A stretch of 64,000 bases of DNA from Pseudanabaena sp. FACHB-2040 (GCF_014696715.1 NZ_JACJQO010000005.1:868001-932000); one strand, 5' to 3'. Positions 1-8,655 are shown, counted from the first letter of the stretch. The notes: generated by a model not told the origin, from the sequence alone. Numbers and translations are program-made.

Positions 1-696
1 GTGGTTAAGCCGCTGCTGAATGTGTTGTTTTGTGCGATCGCAATTATCCTCCTGAGCTGGATGCTGGTATGGATGACTCAACAGTCTCGTTCACTCAAGT
101 CCGAGATCGAAGGTAACGTCACCACTGCTCTGAAAAACTCTGATACGGCCGCCTGGAGCGTCTTTAGCCTGATCTGCATTGCCGTGCTGCGAGAAGGCTT
201 TGAAACGGTGCTGTTTCTCTTTACTACGGTGCAGCAGGGGTCGACAGCGGCTGCGGTGGGAGGTGCGATCGCAGGTCTGTTCAGCGCCGCCCTGATCGGT
301 CTGGCCCTCTTCCGCTGGGGCATTCGCATCAACCTAAAGCAGTTCTTTCAGGTGATGGGTGTGCTGCTGCTGCTGATCGTCGGCGGCCTAGTGCTCTCTG
401 CATTTAAGAACCTGGATGCGGCTCTAGCTGCCATCAGCCAGCTCGACCTGCGCAACTCCGATCTCTGCTTTTCCCAGACTTCCTGCATCTTAGGGCCAGA
501 GGTTTGGAATGGCACTCACTTTCTGCCTGAGAAAAAGTTTCCCGGCATTCTGCTCAAAACCCTCTTCGGCTACCGCGAACACCTCTACCTGCTTCAGGTT
601 CTGGCCTATCTAGGCTTCCTCTTCACCATCGGTGGCACCTATTTCCGCAGCCTAAACCCACACACATCAGCAGGGAAGACGGCTGTTAGTCAGTAA
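1..696 (+). CDS. FTR1-family iron permease, 5' end outside window
   Basis: This is the C-terminal part of a high-affinity iron permease of the FTR1/EfeU family, a multi-helix inner-membrane protein that moves ferric iron. The visible 231 residues hold several hydrophobic segments and the family's REGxE signature (REGFE at about residues 64-68 of the visible part), whose acidic residues are proposed to coordinate iron. The reading frame is already open at base 1, and FTR1 proteins normally carry a first REGxE-containing half, so the GTG at base 1 is probably internal and the gene begins before the window. A short hydrophilic tail ends at a TAG-type stop. The family call is firm; the electron donor or partner protein, if any, is not visible. 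Confidence 0.85.
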   Translation: MVKPLLNVLFCAIAIILLSWMLVWMTQQSRSLKSEIEGNVTTALKNSDTAAWSVFSLICIAVLREGFETVLFLFTTVQQGSTAAAVGGAIAGLFSAALIGLALFRWGIRINLKQFFQVMGVLLLLIVGGLVLSAFKNLDAALAAISQLDLRNSDLCFSQTSCILGPEVWNGTHFLPEKKFPGILLKTLFGYREHLYLLQVLAYLGFLFTIGGTYFRSLNPHTSAGKTAVSQ

Positions 697-1026
697 GAAC
701 TAAGCCGCCTAGCAACCAGACCCTGCCTAGGCAGCCATCCTAGCGGCAGTGCTGCCGCTGCCTTGAGGAGACAACCCCCTCCAAGGCACCTTCCAGCGCG
801 AAGCATTGGAAAGAAAAGACTCCTCACCCCCAATCGCAATACCCCTTCTTGAACAACAGACCTAAGGGAACCCCTAGCACGCCGTCTTCGCGTCCCCACG
901 CCTACACAATCACGCGAAGTTCGATTGTATTCAAATTCATTTAGATCCAATTCTCATTTCACTTTGCTTTAAGCTGTGATATCGTAAGCGAAGTATTTCA
1001 GCCTAATTAGCGTGGGTCTAAGCAAA
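697..1026. other. Intergenic region upstream of the Crp-type regulator
   Basis: No convincing gene is present. A leftward open frame (690-950) gives an arginine- and glycine-rich translation typical of non-coding DNA. The last 90 bases are AT-rich and include an AATTCTCATTT stretch near 950-960. Read on the other strand this begins TGAGAAT, which resembles one half of a Fur box; the second half is poor, so this is only a weak regulatory candidate for the downstream regulator. Confidence 0.4.
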
Positions 1027-1629
1027 ATGAGCACGTTGACTCAACTTCAAGCCAAGCTTCAAATGTCCGTGCCCGTTGCAGCACCCAGTCGCACCTTCCC
1101 CAGTCGCACCTCATTACCGACTAAGAAGGGGCTGTACTGGCTTTTAAAGTCAGGTGTTGCCCGCACGCTGTGCTATTTGGAAGATGGGAGCGTCATTACC
1201 CTAGGAATTTGGGGAGCCGGCGATGTAGTGGGCGAACCGCTCTCCAAGGCCCAACCCTTCGTTATCGAAACCCTCTCCAAAGTAGACGCCGAGCCAATTC
1301 TGGCAGCTAACTGGCAACCCCCTGCTGAAGTTTTGCTCAGCTACTGGCAGCAGACCGAGGCGCTGCTGTTAACCCGCGCCAACCGTCGAGCAGATGCTGT
1401 TCTGCTAGGTGTTTTAGGATGGCTGGCCCGTCGTTTTGGACAACAGATTGACCGGGGTTGTTTAATTGGCTTACGGCTGACCCACCAGGACTTAGCTGAG
1501 CTGAGCGGCCTAACTCGCGTCACTGTCACCCGTCTCCTCGGCCAGCTTGAAGATCAGGGCCTTATCTATCGGCCCTCGCGTCAACTAATCTTGGCCCAAG
1601 AGACTGAGCACTGGCACTACGAGATCTAG
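1027..1629 (+). CDS. Crp/Fnr-family transcriptional regulator
   Basis: A 200-residue protein of the Crp/Fnr type. The N-terminal two thirds read as a shortened cyclic-nucleotide-type beta-roll (GLYWLLKSGVARTL, then ITLGIWGAGDVVGEPL), without a clear cAMP-phosphate binding motif. The C-terminus has a winged helix-turn-helix (LTHQDLAELSGLTRVTVTRL) typical of Crp-like DNA binding. A GTG five codons earlier (1012) is an alternative start; ATG 1027 is preferred because it opens the natural N-terminus. The effector is not known. Its neighbour is an iron permease with a weak Fur-like half-site in between, so a link to iron is possible but unproven. Confidence 0.75.
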   Translation: MSTLTQLQAKLQMSVPVAAPSRTFPSRTSLPTKKGLYWLLKSGVARTLCYLEDGSVITLGIWGAGDVVGEPLSKAQPFVIETLSKVDAEPILAANWQPPAEVLLSYWQQTEALLLTRANRRADAVLLGVLGWLARRFGQQIDRGCLIGLRLTHQDLAELSGLTRVTVTRLLGQLEDQGLIYRPSRQLILAQETEHWHYEI

Positions 1630-2105
1630 CCTCCGTAAAACTACGGCAATGAGCAGAAACAAGCTCAGGAGCCCGTAAATTCTCTGTGCCTAGCCTAAAT
1701 TGCTTGCCCTAGAATGAGCAGGTTGAGAAGGTTCTTTCTGTAAAGCTTCTAATTGTTCTTATTCTCAATCCTTTCTTCACAGTTACTGTTTTTTCATCCG
1801 CACTTTTCCGTTTATTTGTTTACCAAATAAGTAAACAAATAAAACTAAACTTACTTACGTAAAAAATTGGCTTGCATGCGAAAGAGGGTCGGTGTCTTTT
1901 AAGAGATGTCGACCCTCTCTTGCGTGAAACTACAGGCTTTGTATTGATAAATATAGCTTTTCTAAAGCAGCCAGATTTAGCGTTACTTACTCCAGATCTT
2001 GGGAATCAAAGATAAAGAGCCACAGAGCAGTCACTAGGCTGAGAACTTTGAATTCTTGAGCCTACTCCTCATGTACTTTAGTCTTTTCGCGATTCAAGTA
2101 GGCAA
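1630..2105. other. Long AT-rich intergenic region with two hairpins
   Basis: No gene of useful length is seen. The region holds a 13-bp perfect inverted repeat at 1811-1843 (arms 1811-1823 and 1831-1843, 7-nt loop) and a 9-bp inverted repeat at 1883-1918 (arms 1883-1891 and 1910-1918). The latter is a candidate transcription end for the Crp-type regulator or a leader structure for the large downstream gene. The stretch is much more AT-rich than the rest of the window. Confidence 0.5.
1811..1843. repeat. 13-bp perfect AT-rich inverted repeat
   Basis: The arms TTTATTTGTTTAC (1811-1823) and GTAAACAAATAAA (1831-1843) are exact reverse complements around a 7-nt spacer. Part of the right arm can also pair with TTACTT at 1851-1856, giving a nested alternative. 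It could be an operator for a dimeric regulator or a weak terminator; sequence alone does not decide. Confidence 0.6.
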
Positions 2106-5100
2106 ATGGTTAGTACCCCAAAACTCTCAAGAATTTCTCAAGCCACCATCAGCGAGCATCAGAAAGTGTATTCCTCTGAAAACGCAAATATCCCCCAGGT
2201 CAACACTTCAATGCTGGTCATCATTGACGCTGGGGTAGATGACTATGAGTTCCTGGTTAGCGGTGTAGTACCCGGCGCTTCTGTGGTGGTGCTAAATTCC
2301 GAACAAGATGGCGTCGCGCAGATTACCCAAGCGCTTGAAAAAGCTACCGTTCCTGTTACAGAGCTCCACATCGTTTCCCACGGTGCCCCCGGCACCCTCT
2401 ACCTGGGCAATACCCAGCTGAGCCTGGAGACTCTCAACTACTACGCACCTCAAATCTCCCAATGGCTTGCTTCTAGCGACTCCCTCCTCTCTCCTCCCTC
2501 CTTACTCCTTTATGGTTGCAACATTGCCGCAGGCGATGCGGGAGAAGAGTTTATTGAAAAACTTCAATCATTAGCAAAAGCAAGCATCTTAGCATCAACT
2601 ACAAAAACTGGTACTTCAAGTCTAGGAGGAGACTGGAATTTCCAAATTCAGACTGGAAGCTCTCAGGCTAAAGCTGCTTTCACCTCAGAAACAATTTTAG
2701 AGTATTCAAGCATCATGGCATCTGTAGTTAGAGTAGAAGCTCCTTCACGGACATATGGACTAGGAGAGCCTGTCCGTATCAGGGTTCATTTTGATAGCAG
2801 GATTGTTCATGCTCACTTCGATGACCCTGGTAGCATTTCTTTGCAGCTAGAAACAGGGCAGAATGATGCTTTTGCAAGACCTGATGGTTCATGGATCCCT
2901 GACTGGAGACCTGGCTTCGTCCCTGTAGATTACATAGAATTTACTTACACTCCATCTAATGGGGAAAGCAGTCTAGATCTTGACTACACTTCTATTGATG
3001 CTCTTTTCTCTGCATCTGATATTGGTTTTGAAGACGGAACTTGGTTGTGGGGTCAAACTATATCTTTGCCGGCTCCAGGTTCTGCCGGCTCTCTTAGCAA
3101 CACAAGCAATGTCGTTATTGCTTCTTCAGATTTAAACGGCAATCTTACAGCTGGTCCTCTTAGTGAACCAACTGCTCTAGCCACAGCTATAGATGCATCC
3201 GAAAAAGCAGTTTCAGTTTTCGACTTCGCCATTGGCGACGGTGGCGGCACCGACGGTGGCGACAATCTGCCCCTTGGCGTTACTCAAGTTAGAGTAAATG
3301 TTATTCAAGGCCCAGAGTTTGCCAATCAGGTGACCTGGCTGCTGAATGGTCCAGACCTCGGTAGCGATGTGCAAGGTACTTATGCCAATGGTGTAATTAC
3401 CTTTTCAAACCTTCCCATTTCCGTCGCCAACGCTACTGGCGAAACTTACGTTGTTAAAGCTTTCTACAACAACACCATAGGTCTTGTTGACGGTCAAAAG
3501 TTTGCCCTTAGTATTGATGGCGACACCGATTTGACTATCAGCTCCGGCGGTACTCGTATGGGCGCTACCGAGCCTGTCACCAACGGTGCCGGGTTTGCCG
3601 TTAAAGATGACATTCCCCCTATAGTTACCAAACCCAGTTTGGCGATGGGTAGCGACAGTGGCATTTCTCCTACCGACAACATCACCAACATCACCCAGCC
3701 AACTTTCACTGGGTTGGTCAATGAGGGCAATAGCAAAATCGCTGTGTATAGCGATCTCAACGGCAAACTAGGCGAAGTCACGGCCGATGCTCAGGGCAAC
3801 TGGCAGTTGACCTCTGACATCACACTAACCTCTGATAACCACAGAATCACCGTCCAGGCGATTGACCCAGCAGGCAATTTTAGCTTAGTTTCAGATTCCC
3901 TGAGCCTGACGATTGATAACACAGTTCCTCTCATACCAAGCATCACCAGCATCTCTGAAGATACCGGGATGGTGAATGATGACTTTATTACCCAGAGCAC
4001 CTCGCCTACTTTCTCGGGCAATGCTGAAGCTAACAGCAAGGTCATGTTGTTTGTTCAATTCGAAGAACAACAAGAACTGAGAGAGGGACTAGGTCTTTTG
4101 CAAGTTGGCGAAAGCATCGCTGATGCAGAAGGAAACTGGAGCGTTACTCTGGCAGAAGAAATGGTCTTGCCAGATGGAGGCTTCTCCTTCGTAGCCGGAT
4201 CTGTTGATCTTGCGGGCAACCTATCAGAGCTATCTCCCGTGACTACCGTGACGGTAGACAATACTGCTCCCCTAGTCACAAGCGTAACCTCGCTTTCAGA
4301 GAACAAAACCTATCTCGCTGGCGACAAGATTGACTTCGCCATCACTTTTAGTGAAGCAGTCTTCGTCTCAGGCACACCAGAACTAGCCCTGAATCTAGTT
4401 AAATCAGAAGCTAGCGCGAAGTATATAAGCGGTGTTAGCTCGAACGCGAGTGCCGAATACATCAGCGGTAGTGGAACCTCTACTCTAACCTTCAGCTACA
4501 CAGTGCAAGCTCAAGACGCAAGCCTTGACCTAGATTATCTATCAAAGGATGCGCTAGCCTTGTTCCAAGGCGCAAGCATAGTAGATGCTGCAGGCAACCA
4601 GGGTAACCTGGCCCTAGCCGATCCAGGCAGTGAAGGTTCCCTTGGCTTTGGCCATAACATCCTTATCAAGGGATTCGCTGATACCAAAGTTGGAGTAGTT
4701 AGAAACAACTACATCAGCTTCAATCTGTTCTCAAAGTTGGAGAACTTAAGCAGCGGTATCTCAGCTGAGAACAATCCGGTAGAAATGGGTGGCATCAACC
4801 TAGCTGACATCTTTGATGAGACTTACTATCTAAGCCAAAACCCTGATGTCGCTAACGCTGTGAACTTTGGGGTGTTTAAGACAGGCTATGAACACTTCTC
4901 CTCATTAGGTTGGAAGGAGGGCCGCAGTCCTAGCATTCTGTTCAACGAGCAGTACTACCTGTCACAAAATACAGACATTGCCAAGGCTGTCACTGATAAA
5001 ACGCTGCAAAGCGGACTAGAACATTTCCTCTTATTTGGCCATAAGGAGGGCCGAAATTCTAGTACTGCATTCAACCAGCAGGATTACCTCACTCAAAACA

Positions 5101-5453
5101 GCGACATTAAAGATGCTGTAGCTAAAGGACTCATCGGTAGTGGCTTTGAGCACTACGTTGAGTACGGCGCTTTTGAAAATAGAGCGTCTTCTCTCAGCCT
5201 CTACAACGAAGCGTATTATCTGCAGCAAAATCAGGATGTTGCAGGCGCTATCAAGAATGGAGCGTTCCAGTCAGGATTTGAGCACTTCGTTAGCTTCGGC
5301 CAGAGGGAAGGACGGGTTGCTAGCACTCTGTTTAGTGAGGCAAGCTACCTAGCCTCAAACCCAGATGTTCAAGGAGCTGTTTCATCTAACGCATTCACCA
5401 GTGGCTTTGAGCACTACGTTGAGTATGGCCGTGCTGAAGGTAGAATTTCCTAG
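2106..5453 (+). CDS. Large DUF4347 surface or exported repeat protein
   Basis: A 1115-residue modular protein. Residues about 35-200 form a DUF4347 domain (HIVSHGAPGTLYLG, then LLLYGCNIAAGD), which in cyanobacteria heads large adhesin-like proteins. Next comes a beta-rich SwmB/cadherin-like module (about 205-345), then Ig-like repeats (about 500-720) with the recurring DNTVP and DPAGNFS/DLAGNLS signatures, and a second SwmB-like module (about 720-850). The C-terminus carries five near-identical units of about 43 residues (see 4815-5450). No classical signal peptide is visible. The DNA looks more AT-rich than its neighbours, fitting horizontally mobile accessory content. A surface or extracellular role is inferred from the architecture; no ligand can be named. 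Confidence 0.8.
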   Translation: MVSTPKLSRISQATISEHQKVYSSENANIPQVNTSMLVIIDAGVDDYEFLVSGVVPGASVVVLNSEQDGVAQITQALEKATVPVTELHIVSHGAPGTLYLGNTQLSLETLNYYAPQISQWLASSDSLLSPPSLLLYGCNIAAGDAGEEFIEKLQSLAKASILASTTKTGTSSLGGDWNFQIQTGSSQAKAAFTSETILEYSSIMASVVRVEAPSRTYGLGEPVRIRVHFDSRIVHAHFDDPGSISLQLETGQNDAFARPDGSWIPDWRPGFVPVDYIEFTYTPSNGESSLDLDYTSIDALFSASDIGFEDGTWLWGQTISLPAPGSAGSLSNTSNVVIASSDLNGNLTAGPLSEPTALATAIDASEKAVSVFDFAIGDGGGTDGGDNLPLGVTQVRVNVIQGPEFANQVTWLLNGPDLGSDVQGTYANGVITFSNLPISVANATGETYVVKAFYNNTIGLVDGQKFALSIDGDTDLTISSGGTRMGATEPVTNGAGFAVKDDIPPIVTKPSLAMGSDSGISPTDNITNITQPTFTGLVNEGNSKIAVYSDLNGKLGEVTADAQGNWQLTSDITLTSDNHRITVQAIDPAGNFSLVSDSLSLTIDNTVPLIPSITSISEDTGMVNDDFITQSTSPTFSGNAEANSKVMLFVQFEEQQELREGLGLLQVGESIADAEGNWSVTLAEEMVLPDGGFSFVAGSVDLAGNLSELSPVTTVTVDNTAPLVTSVTSLSENKTYLAGDKIDFAITFSEAVFVSGTPELALNLVKSEASAKYISGVSSNASAEYISGSGTSTLTFSYTVQAQDASLDLDYLSKDALALFQGASIVDAAGNQGNLALADPGSEGSLGFGHNILIKGFADTKVGVVRNNYISFNLFSKLENLSSGISAENNPVEMGGINLADIFDETYYLSQNPDVANAVNFGVFKTGYEHFSSLGWKEGRSPSILFNEQYYLSQNTDIAKAVTDKTLQSGLEHFLLFGHKEGRNSSTAFNQQDYLTQNSDIKDAVAKGLIGSGFEHYVEYGAFENRASSLSLYNEAYYLQQNQDVAGAIKNGAFQSGFEHFVSFGQREGRVASTLFSEASYLASNPDVQGAVSSNAFTSGFEHYVEYGRAEGRIS
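4815..5450 (+). repeat. Five 43-residue YLxxNPDVxxAV...EGR repeats
   Basis: Five in-frame units start near 4815, 4944, 5074, 5203 and 5332, a spacing of about 129 bases. Each reads roughly YLSQNPDVANAV, then a GF/GYEHF or EHYVEYG stretch, then G..EGR. The units are diverged at DNA level, so the array is old rather than a recent expansion. The same unit type is familiar from large cyanobacterial and proteobacterial secreted proteins. Confidence 0.8.
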
Positions 5454-5478
5454 AGTCTAGCCTTTAAGCAGTTCATTC

Positions 5479-5526
5479 AATAGACGAAGGGCCATGGGCA
5501 ATTAAGCTCATGGTCCTTCGTCTATT
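5479..5526. terminator. Strong bidirectional hairpin between convergent genes
   Basis: Arms 5479-5496 and 5509-5526 pair over 18 bp with one G-U pair. Three inner pairs extend the stem, leaving a 6-nt loop. It sits 26 bases after the DUF4347 gene stop and 41 bases beyond the end of the leftward 92-residue gene, so it can end transcripts from both sides. There is no long T run on either strand. Confidence 0.75.
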
Positions 5527-5566
5527 AACGATAGGCACAATCAGACAGATCAGCCGATATACGAGA

Positions 5567-5845
5567 CTACTCAGTAATCTCACTCAGATCGCTGGTTTCC
5601 CACTTTAAGACGGCAGCGTTCACACCCTGCTCTCGCTTTCTCTTGGCGTCTTGCTCAAACCACTGGATGATTTGCTGGGGCGTGAGGTCTTCTACCGAAG
5701 TGTTCAGTTCTTTGGCGATGTAGCCCAGCAGTTTTGCAGTCGAGAGGGTGAGCCTGGCCAAAAACTTTTCGGGAGAGGTGAGAAGCGCCTTATCGACTTC
5801 GGCTGACTCTTCGGGTGTGAGAAATTGAACGGTTTGATCAAGCAT
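5567..5845 (-). CDS. Small conserved protein in operon with sufR
   Basis: A 92-residue, hydrophilic, mostly helical protein. It contains PEESAEVDKALLTSPEKFLARL and a DLTPQQIIQWFEQDAKRKRE helix, with no cysteines, signal peptide or membrane segment. It starts 12 bases after sufR on the same strand, so the two are very probably co-transcribed and under SufR control. I do not recognise a characterised family. Its place suggests a role tied to iron-sulfur cluster assembly, which is inference from context only. Confidence 0.7.
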   Translation of the reverse strand: MLDQTVQFLTPEESAEVDKALLTSPEKFLARLTLSTAKLLGYIAKELNTSVEDLTPQQIIQWFEQDAKRKREQGVNAAVLKWETSDLSEITE

Positions 5846-5857
5846 GGTGGTCTGTCT

Positions 5858-6514
5858 TTACTGTTTGGCTTGAATGAGATAGCCGCAGCGGTGCTCGCCA
5901 TGCACCAACCAGTGAGTCCGGGTAACTAGGCAGTCGGGCAGAGCTACTTGAAACATCTCTAGCTCATGGCCGCAGACGGTCGGGAAGGTTTCAGCGATGT
6001 GGGAAATGGCGCAGTTGTACTCTGTGATCACAAACTTAGCCCTGGTTTCTGCCCCATTTTCTGGTTCTACGCGGTGCCACTCGGTCATGTAACCTTCCTC
6101 CTGGCGGAGGTGGACGAGGGTGGCGACCCGATCTGCGATCGCACCCTCCCCCACTTGCTGCCGATACTCTACGGCCTTGCGCTCCCACTGCTTGCGCAGA
6201 ATCGTGCCGACCTGGTCTTTACCGACAGTTTCTGTCAGCGTGTTTAGTAGAGAGAGGGCAAATTCGTCGTACTGGGCTGGAAAATGGTCTCGACCCTTGC
6301 GGCTCAGTCGATAGAAATGATTGGGGCGGCCCATGCCCTCCTGCACAGCTCTGTGCTCAATGAGAGCTTCGGCTTCAAGATCTTTGAGGTGCCGGCGGAT
6401 GGCCTGAGCACTGACCTCAAGGTGGTCTGCTAGGGCCTGGGCAGTGGACTCGCCGTGTTTTAGCAGATACTTGAGGATATCTTCTTTAGTAGACGGATGA
6501 TGCAGAGAAGTCAT
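5858..6514 (-). CDS. sufR: SufR, iron-sulfur repressor of the suf operon
   Basis: A 218-residue DeoR/ArsR-like regulator. An N-terminal winged helix (residues about 10-70, with STAQALADHLEVSAQAIRRH) binds DNA, and the C-terminal half carries four cysteines (C168, C181, C195, C210) whose spacing fits the Fe-S cluster ligands of SufR. In Synechocystis SufR represses sufBCDS and itself when loaded with cluster. Here the gene is divergent from ftrC-sufBCDS, with two canonical CAAC-N6-GTTG sites in between. Context, length and cysteine pattern agree. Confidence 0.95.
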   Translation of the reverse strand: MTSLHHPSTKEDILKYLLKHGESTAQALADHLEVSAQAIRRHLKDLEAEALIEHRAVQEGMGRPNHFYRLSRKGRDHFPAQYDEFALSLLNTLTETVGKDQVGTILRKQWERKAVEYRQQVGEGAIADRVATLVHLRQEEGYMTEWHRVEPENGAETRAKFVITEYNCAISHIAETFPTVCGHELEMFQVALPDCLVTRTHWLVHGEHRCGYLIQAKQ

Positions 6515-6611
6515 TGTGTTGACCCACGTCAGCGCGACGATTGTTTGCCGACAGTTGTTTTTGAAGGACTGCTTTGGGAGGACTGTTTTGCAGGAGTCAG
6601 CATGGCTTTGA

Positions 6612-6625
6612 CAACCTTCTTGTTG
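6612..6625. promoter_or_regulatory. SufR operator site 1 (CAAC-N6-GTTG)
   Basis: CAAC at 6612-6615 and GTTG at 6622-6625 with a 6-base spacer match exactly the inverted repeat described for SufR in Synechocystis. It lies between sufR and ftrC, 87 bases upstream of sufR's start, on the side closer to sufR. Confidence 0.85.
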
Positions 6626-6651
6626 CTAAAGTAGTCTAAGATGAAGTTAGG

Positions 6652-6665
6652 CAACTTGAATGTTG
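6652..6665. promoter_or_regulatory. SufR operator site 2 (CAAC-N6-GTTG)
   Basis: This is a second exact copy of the motif: CAAC at 6652-6655, GTTG at 6662-6665. It is centred 40 bases from site 1, close to four helical turns, so two bound dimers would face the same side. It lies 50 bases upstream of the ftrC start, where it could block that promoter. Confidence 0.85.
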
Positions 6666-6715
6666 CTTTAATTGTATAGAATTGTTGGGTTGTCTCGCCA
6701 CGCATCAAAATACTG

Positions 6716-7075
6716 ATGAATCCGAATAACGCCTCCCAAGCCTCTCAAAAGAACCTCGAGCTGATGCGTAACTTCGCCATGAGCTACGCCAAACGCACAG
6801 ACACCTACTTCTGTACGGATCTGGGTGTGACGGCTGTAGTGCTAGAGGGCTTGGCTAAGCATAAGGACGACTTTGGTTCGCCCCTATGTCCCTGCCGTCA
6901 CTATGAAGACAAAGAGGCAGAGGTCAAGGCAACCTACTGGAACTGCCCCTGTGTGCCCATGCAGGAGCGTAAGGAATGCCACTGTATGCTGTTCCTCACC
7001 CCAGACAACCCCTTCGCTGGAGAAGAGCAGGACATCACTTTTGAGCAGATTCGGTCTGAGACCAATCAGTACTAG
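6716..7075 (+). CDS. ftrC: Ferredoxin-thioredoxin reductase, catalytic subunit
   Basis: This 119-residue beta subunit of FTR uses a 4Fe-4S cluster and a redox-active disulfide to pass electrons from photosynthetic ferredoxin to thioredoxin. All seven expected cysteines are present: C33, the CPC pairs at 58/60 and 77/79, and CHC at 88/90. The ATG at 6716 gives the usual length. The gene is first in the suf operon, 58 bases before sufB, immediately downstream of the two SufR sites. Supply of this Fe-S enzyme is therefore probably coupled to cluster assembly capacity. The partner variable chain is not in the window. Confidence 0.95.
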   Translation: MNPNNASQASQKNLELMRNFAMSYAKRTDTYFCTDLGVTAVVLEGLAKHKDDFGSPLCPCRHYEDKEAEVKATYWNCPCVPMQERKECHCMLFLTPDNPFAGEEQDITFEQIRSETNQY

Positions 7076-7133
7076 GCCATCTCCCGTCTTTCTTCAGCCA
7101 GACTTCTTTTAGCGCATTTTCCAGGTAGCTGCC

Positions 7134-8573
7134 ATGAGTTCCAGCGTTCAGTCCCTTGTCAATCAGCCTTACAAATATGGCTTTGTCACCGATATTGAGT
7201 CGGATGTCATTCCTCGGGGCCTCAGCGAGGACGTCGTTCGCCTAATCTCGGCCAAGAAAAACGAGCCACAGTTCATGCTGGACTTCAGGCTCAAAGCTTA
7301 CCGTAAGTGGTTGACGATGGCGGAGCCTAAGTGGCCCAACGTCAAGTACAACGAGATCGACTACCAGCAGATCATCTACTACTCAGCCCCCAAGAAGAAA
7401 GCAGAAAAGCTGGGCAGCTTAGATGAGGTTGACCCCACCCTGCTAGAAACCTTTGAAAAGCTGGGAATTTCCCTGTCTGAGCAAAAGCGGCTGGCAAACG
7501 TAGCCGTTGACGCCATCTTTGACAGCGTTTCTGTGGCGACCACCTTTAAAGAGAAGCTGGCTGAAGACGGCGTTATCTTCTGCTCTATTTCTGAGGCCCT
7601 GCAGGAGCACCCAGAGCTAGTAGAGAAGTATCTAGGCAGCGTCGTTCCCATTGGCGACAACTACTTTGCCGCCCTCAATTCAGCGGTATTTAGCGACGGT
7701 TCCTTTGTCTACATCCCCAAAGACACCCAGTGCCCGATGGATCTGTCCACCTATTTCCGCATTAACAACGGAGATTCGGGGCAGTTTGAGCGGACGCTAA
7801 TTGTAGCTGAAGCAGGCAGTTCCGTAACCTACTTGGAAGGCTGCACTGCGCCCATGTACGACAGCAATCAGCTCCATGCTGCGGTTGTAGAACTAGTCGC
7901 TCTAGACAATGCTGAGATTAAGTACTCTACGGTGCAGAACTGGTTTGCCGGAGACGAGCAGGGCAAAGGCGGGATCTACAACTTTGTCACTAAGCGAGGT
8001 CTTTGCGCCGGAAAAAACTCCAAGATCTCGTGGACTCAGGTAGAAACGGGTTCAGCCATTACCTGGAAATACCCCAGTTGTGTGTTGGTAGGGGACAACT
8101 CGGTTGGTGAGTTTTACTCCGTCGCGTTGACCAATAACCGGCAGCAGGCCGATACTGGCACCAAAATGGTGCACATCGGCAAAAACACCAAGAGCACGAT
8201 TGTCTCTAAGGGCATTTCTGCGGGCAAATCAAGAAACAGCTACCGAGGCTTGGTGAAGATGGGGCCAAAGGCTGAGGGCGCTCGCAACTATTCCCAGTGC
8301 GACTCCATGCTGATTGGCGATACCTCCAACGCCAACACGTTCCCCTACATTCAGGTGCAGAACAGCACCGCTAGAGTGGAGCACGAGGCTTCGACTTCTA
8401 AGATTGGGGAAGATCAGCTCTTCTACTTTGCTCAGCGAGGCATCTCTGCTGAAGAAGCGATTTCTATGATCATTAGCGGCTTCTGTCGGGATGTGTTTAA
8501 CAATCTACCGATGGAATTTGCTGCAGAGGCCGATAAACTGCTGGCCCTAAAGCTAGAAAACACAGTCGGCTAG
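7134..8573 (+). CDS. sufB: SufB, Fe-S scaffold complex subunit
   Basis: A 479-residue SufB, the scaffold half of the SufBC2D complex on which clusters are built. It carries the typical opening ([20 protein letters not shown]), the central beta-helix, the cysteine region (C-rich GCTAPMYDS near residue 240) and the C-terminal [16 protein letters not shown] segment. Length and motifs are standard and no defect is seen. It follows ftrC by 58 bases and precedes sufC across a palindromic repeat element. Confidence 0.97.
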   Translation: MSSSVQSLVNQPYKYGFVTDIESDVIPRGLSEDVVRLISAKKNEPQFMLDFRLKAYRKWLTMAEPKWPNVKYNEIDYQQIIYYSAPKKKAEKLGSLDEVDPTLLETFEKLGISLSEQKRLANVAVDAIFDSVSVATTFKEKLAEDGVIFCSISEALQEHPELVEKYLGSVVPIGDNYFAALNSAVFSDGSFVYIPKDTQCPMDLSTYFRINNGDSGQFERTLIVAEAGSSVTYLEGCTAPMYDSNQLHAAVVELVALDNAEIKYSTVQNWFAGDEQGKGGIYNFVTKRGLCAGKNSKISWTQVETGSAITWKYPSCVLVGDNSVGEFYSVALTNNRQQADTGTKMVHIGKNTKSTIVSKGISAGKSRNSYRGLVKMGPKAEGARNYSQCDSMLIGDTSNANTFPYIQVQNSTARVEHEASTSKIGEDQLFYFAQRGISAEEAISMIISGFCRDVFNNLPMEFAAEADKLLALKLENTVG

Positions 8574-8584
8574 ATCCTGATTGC

Positions 8585-8650
8585 GTAGGGTGGGCATGGC
8601 CCACCCACCCCTCCAACCCATTTGAACTTGGTGGGCTGTGCCCACCCTAC
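8585..8650. repeat. Palindromic interspersed repeat (GTAGGGTGGGCA type)
   Basis: Arms GTAGGGTGGGCA (8585-8596) and TGCCCACCCTAC (8639-8650) are perfect reverse complements, and an inner GGCCCACC/GGTGGGCT pairing extends the stem around a loop of about two dozen bases. The sequence type is a widespread intergenic repeat of cyanobacterial genomes. It fills the sufB-sufC gap almost exactly, and its right arm ends 6 bases before the sufC ATG, so it could act on mRNA stability or translation. Confidence 0.8.
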
Positions 8651-8655
8651 AGGTG

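Noticed and set aside
800-850. Yfr1-like ACTCCTCAC word
   Set aside because: The motif is not the exact Yfr1 ACTCCTCACAC, and the expected 3' terminator hairpin with T run is missing.
690-950. Leftward open frame of 86 codons after the FTR1 gene
   Set aside because: Arg/Gly/Leu-rich translation without domain pattern; intergenic DNA in a GC-rich genome.
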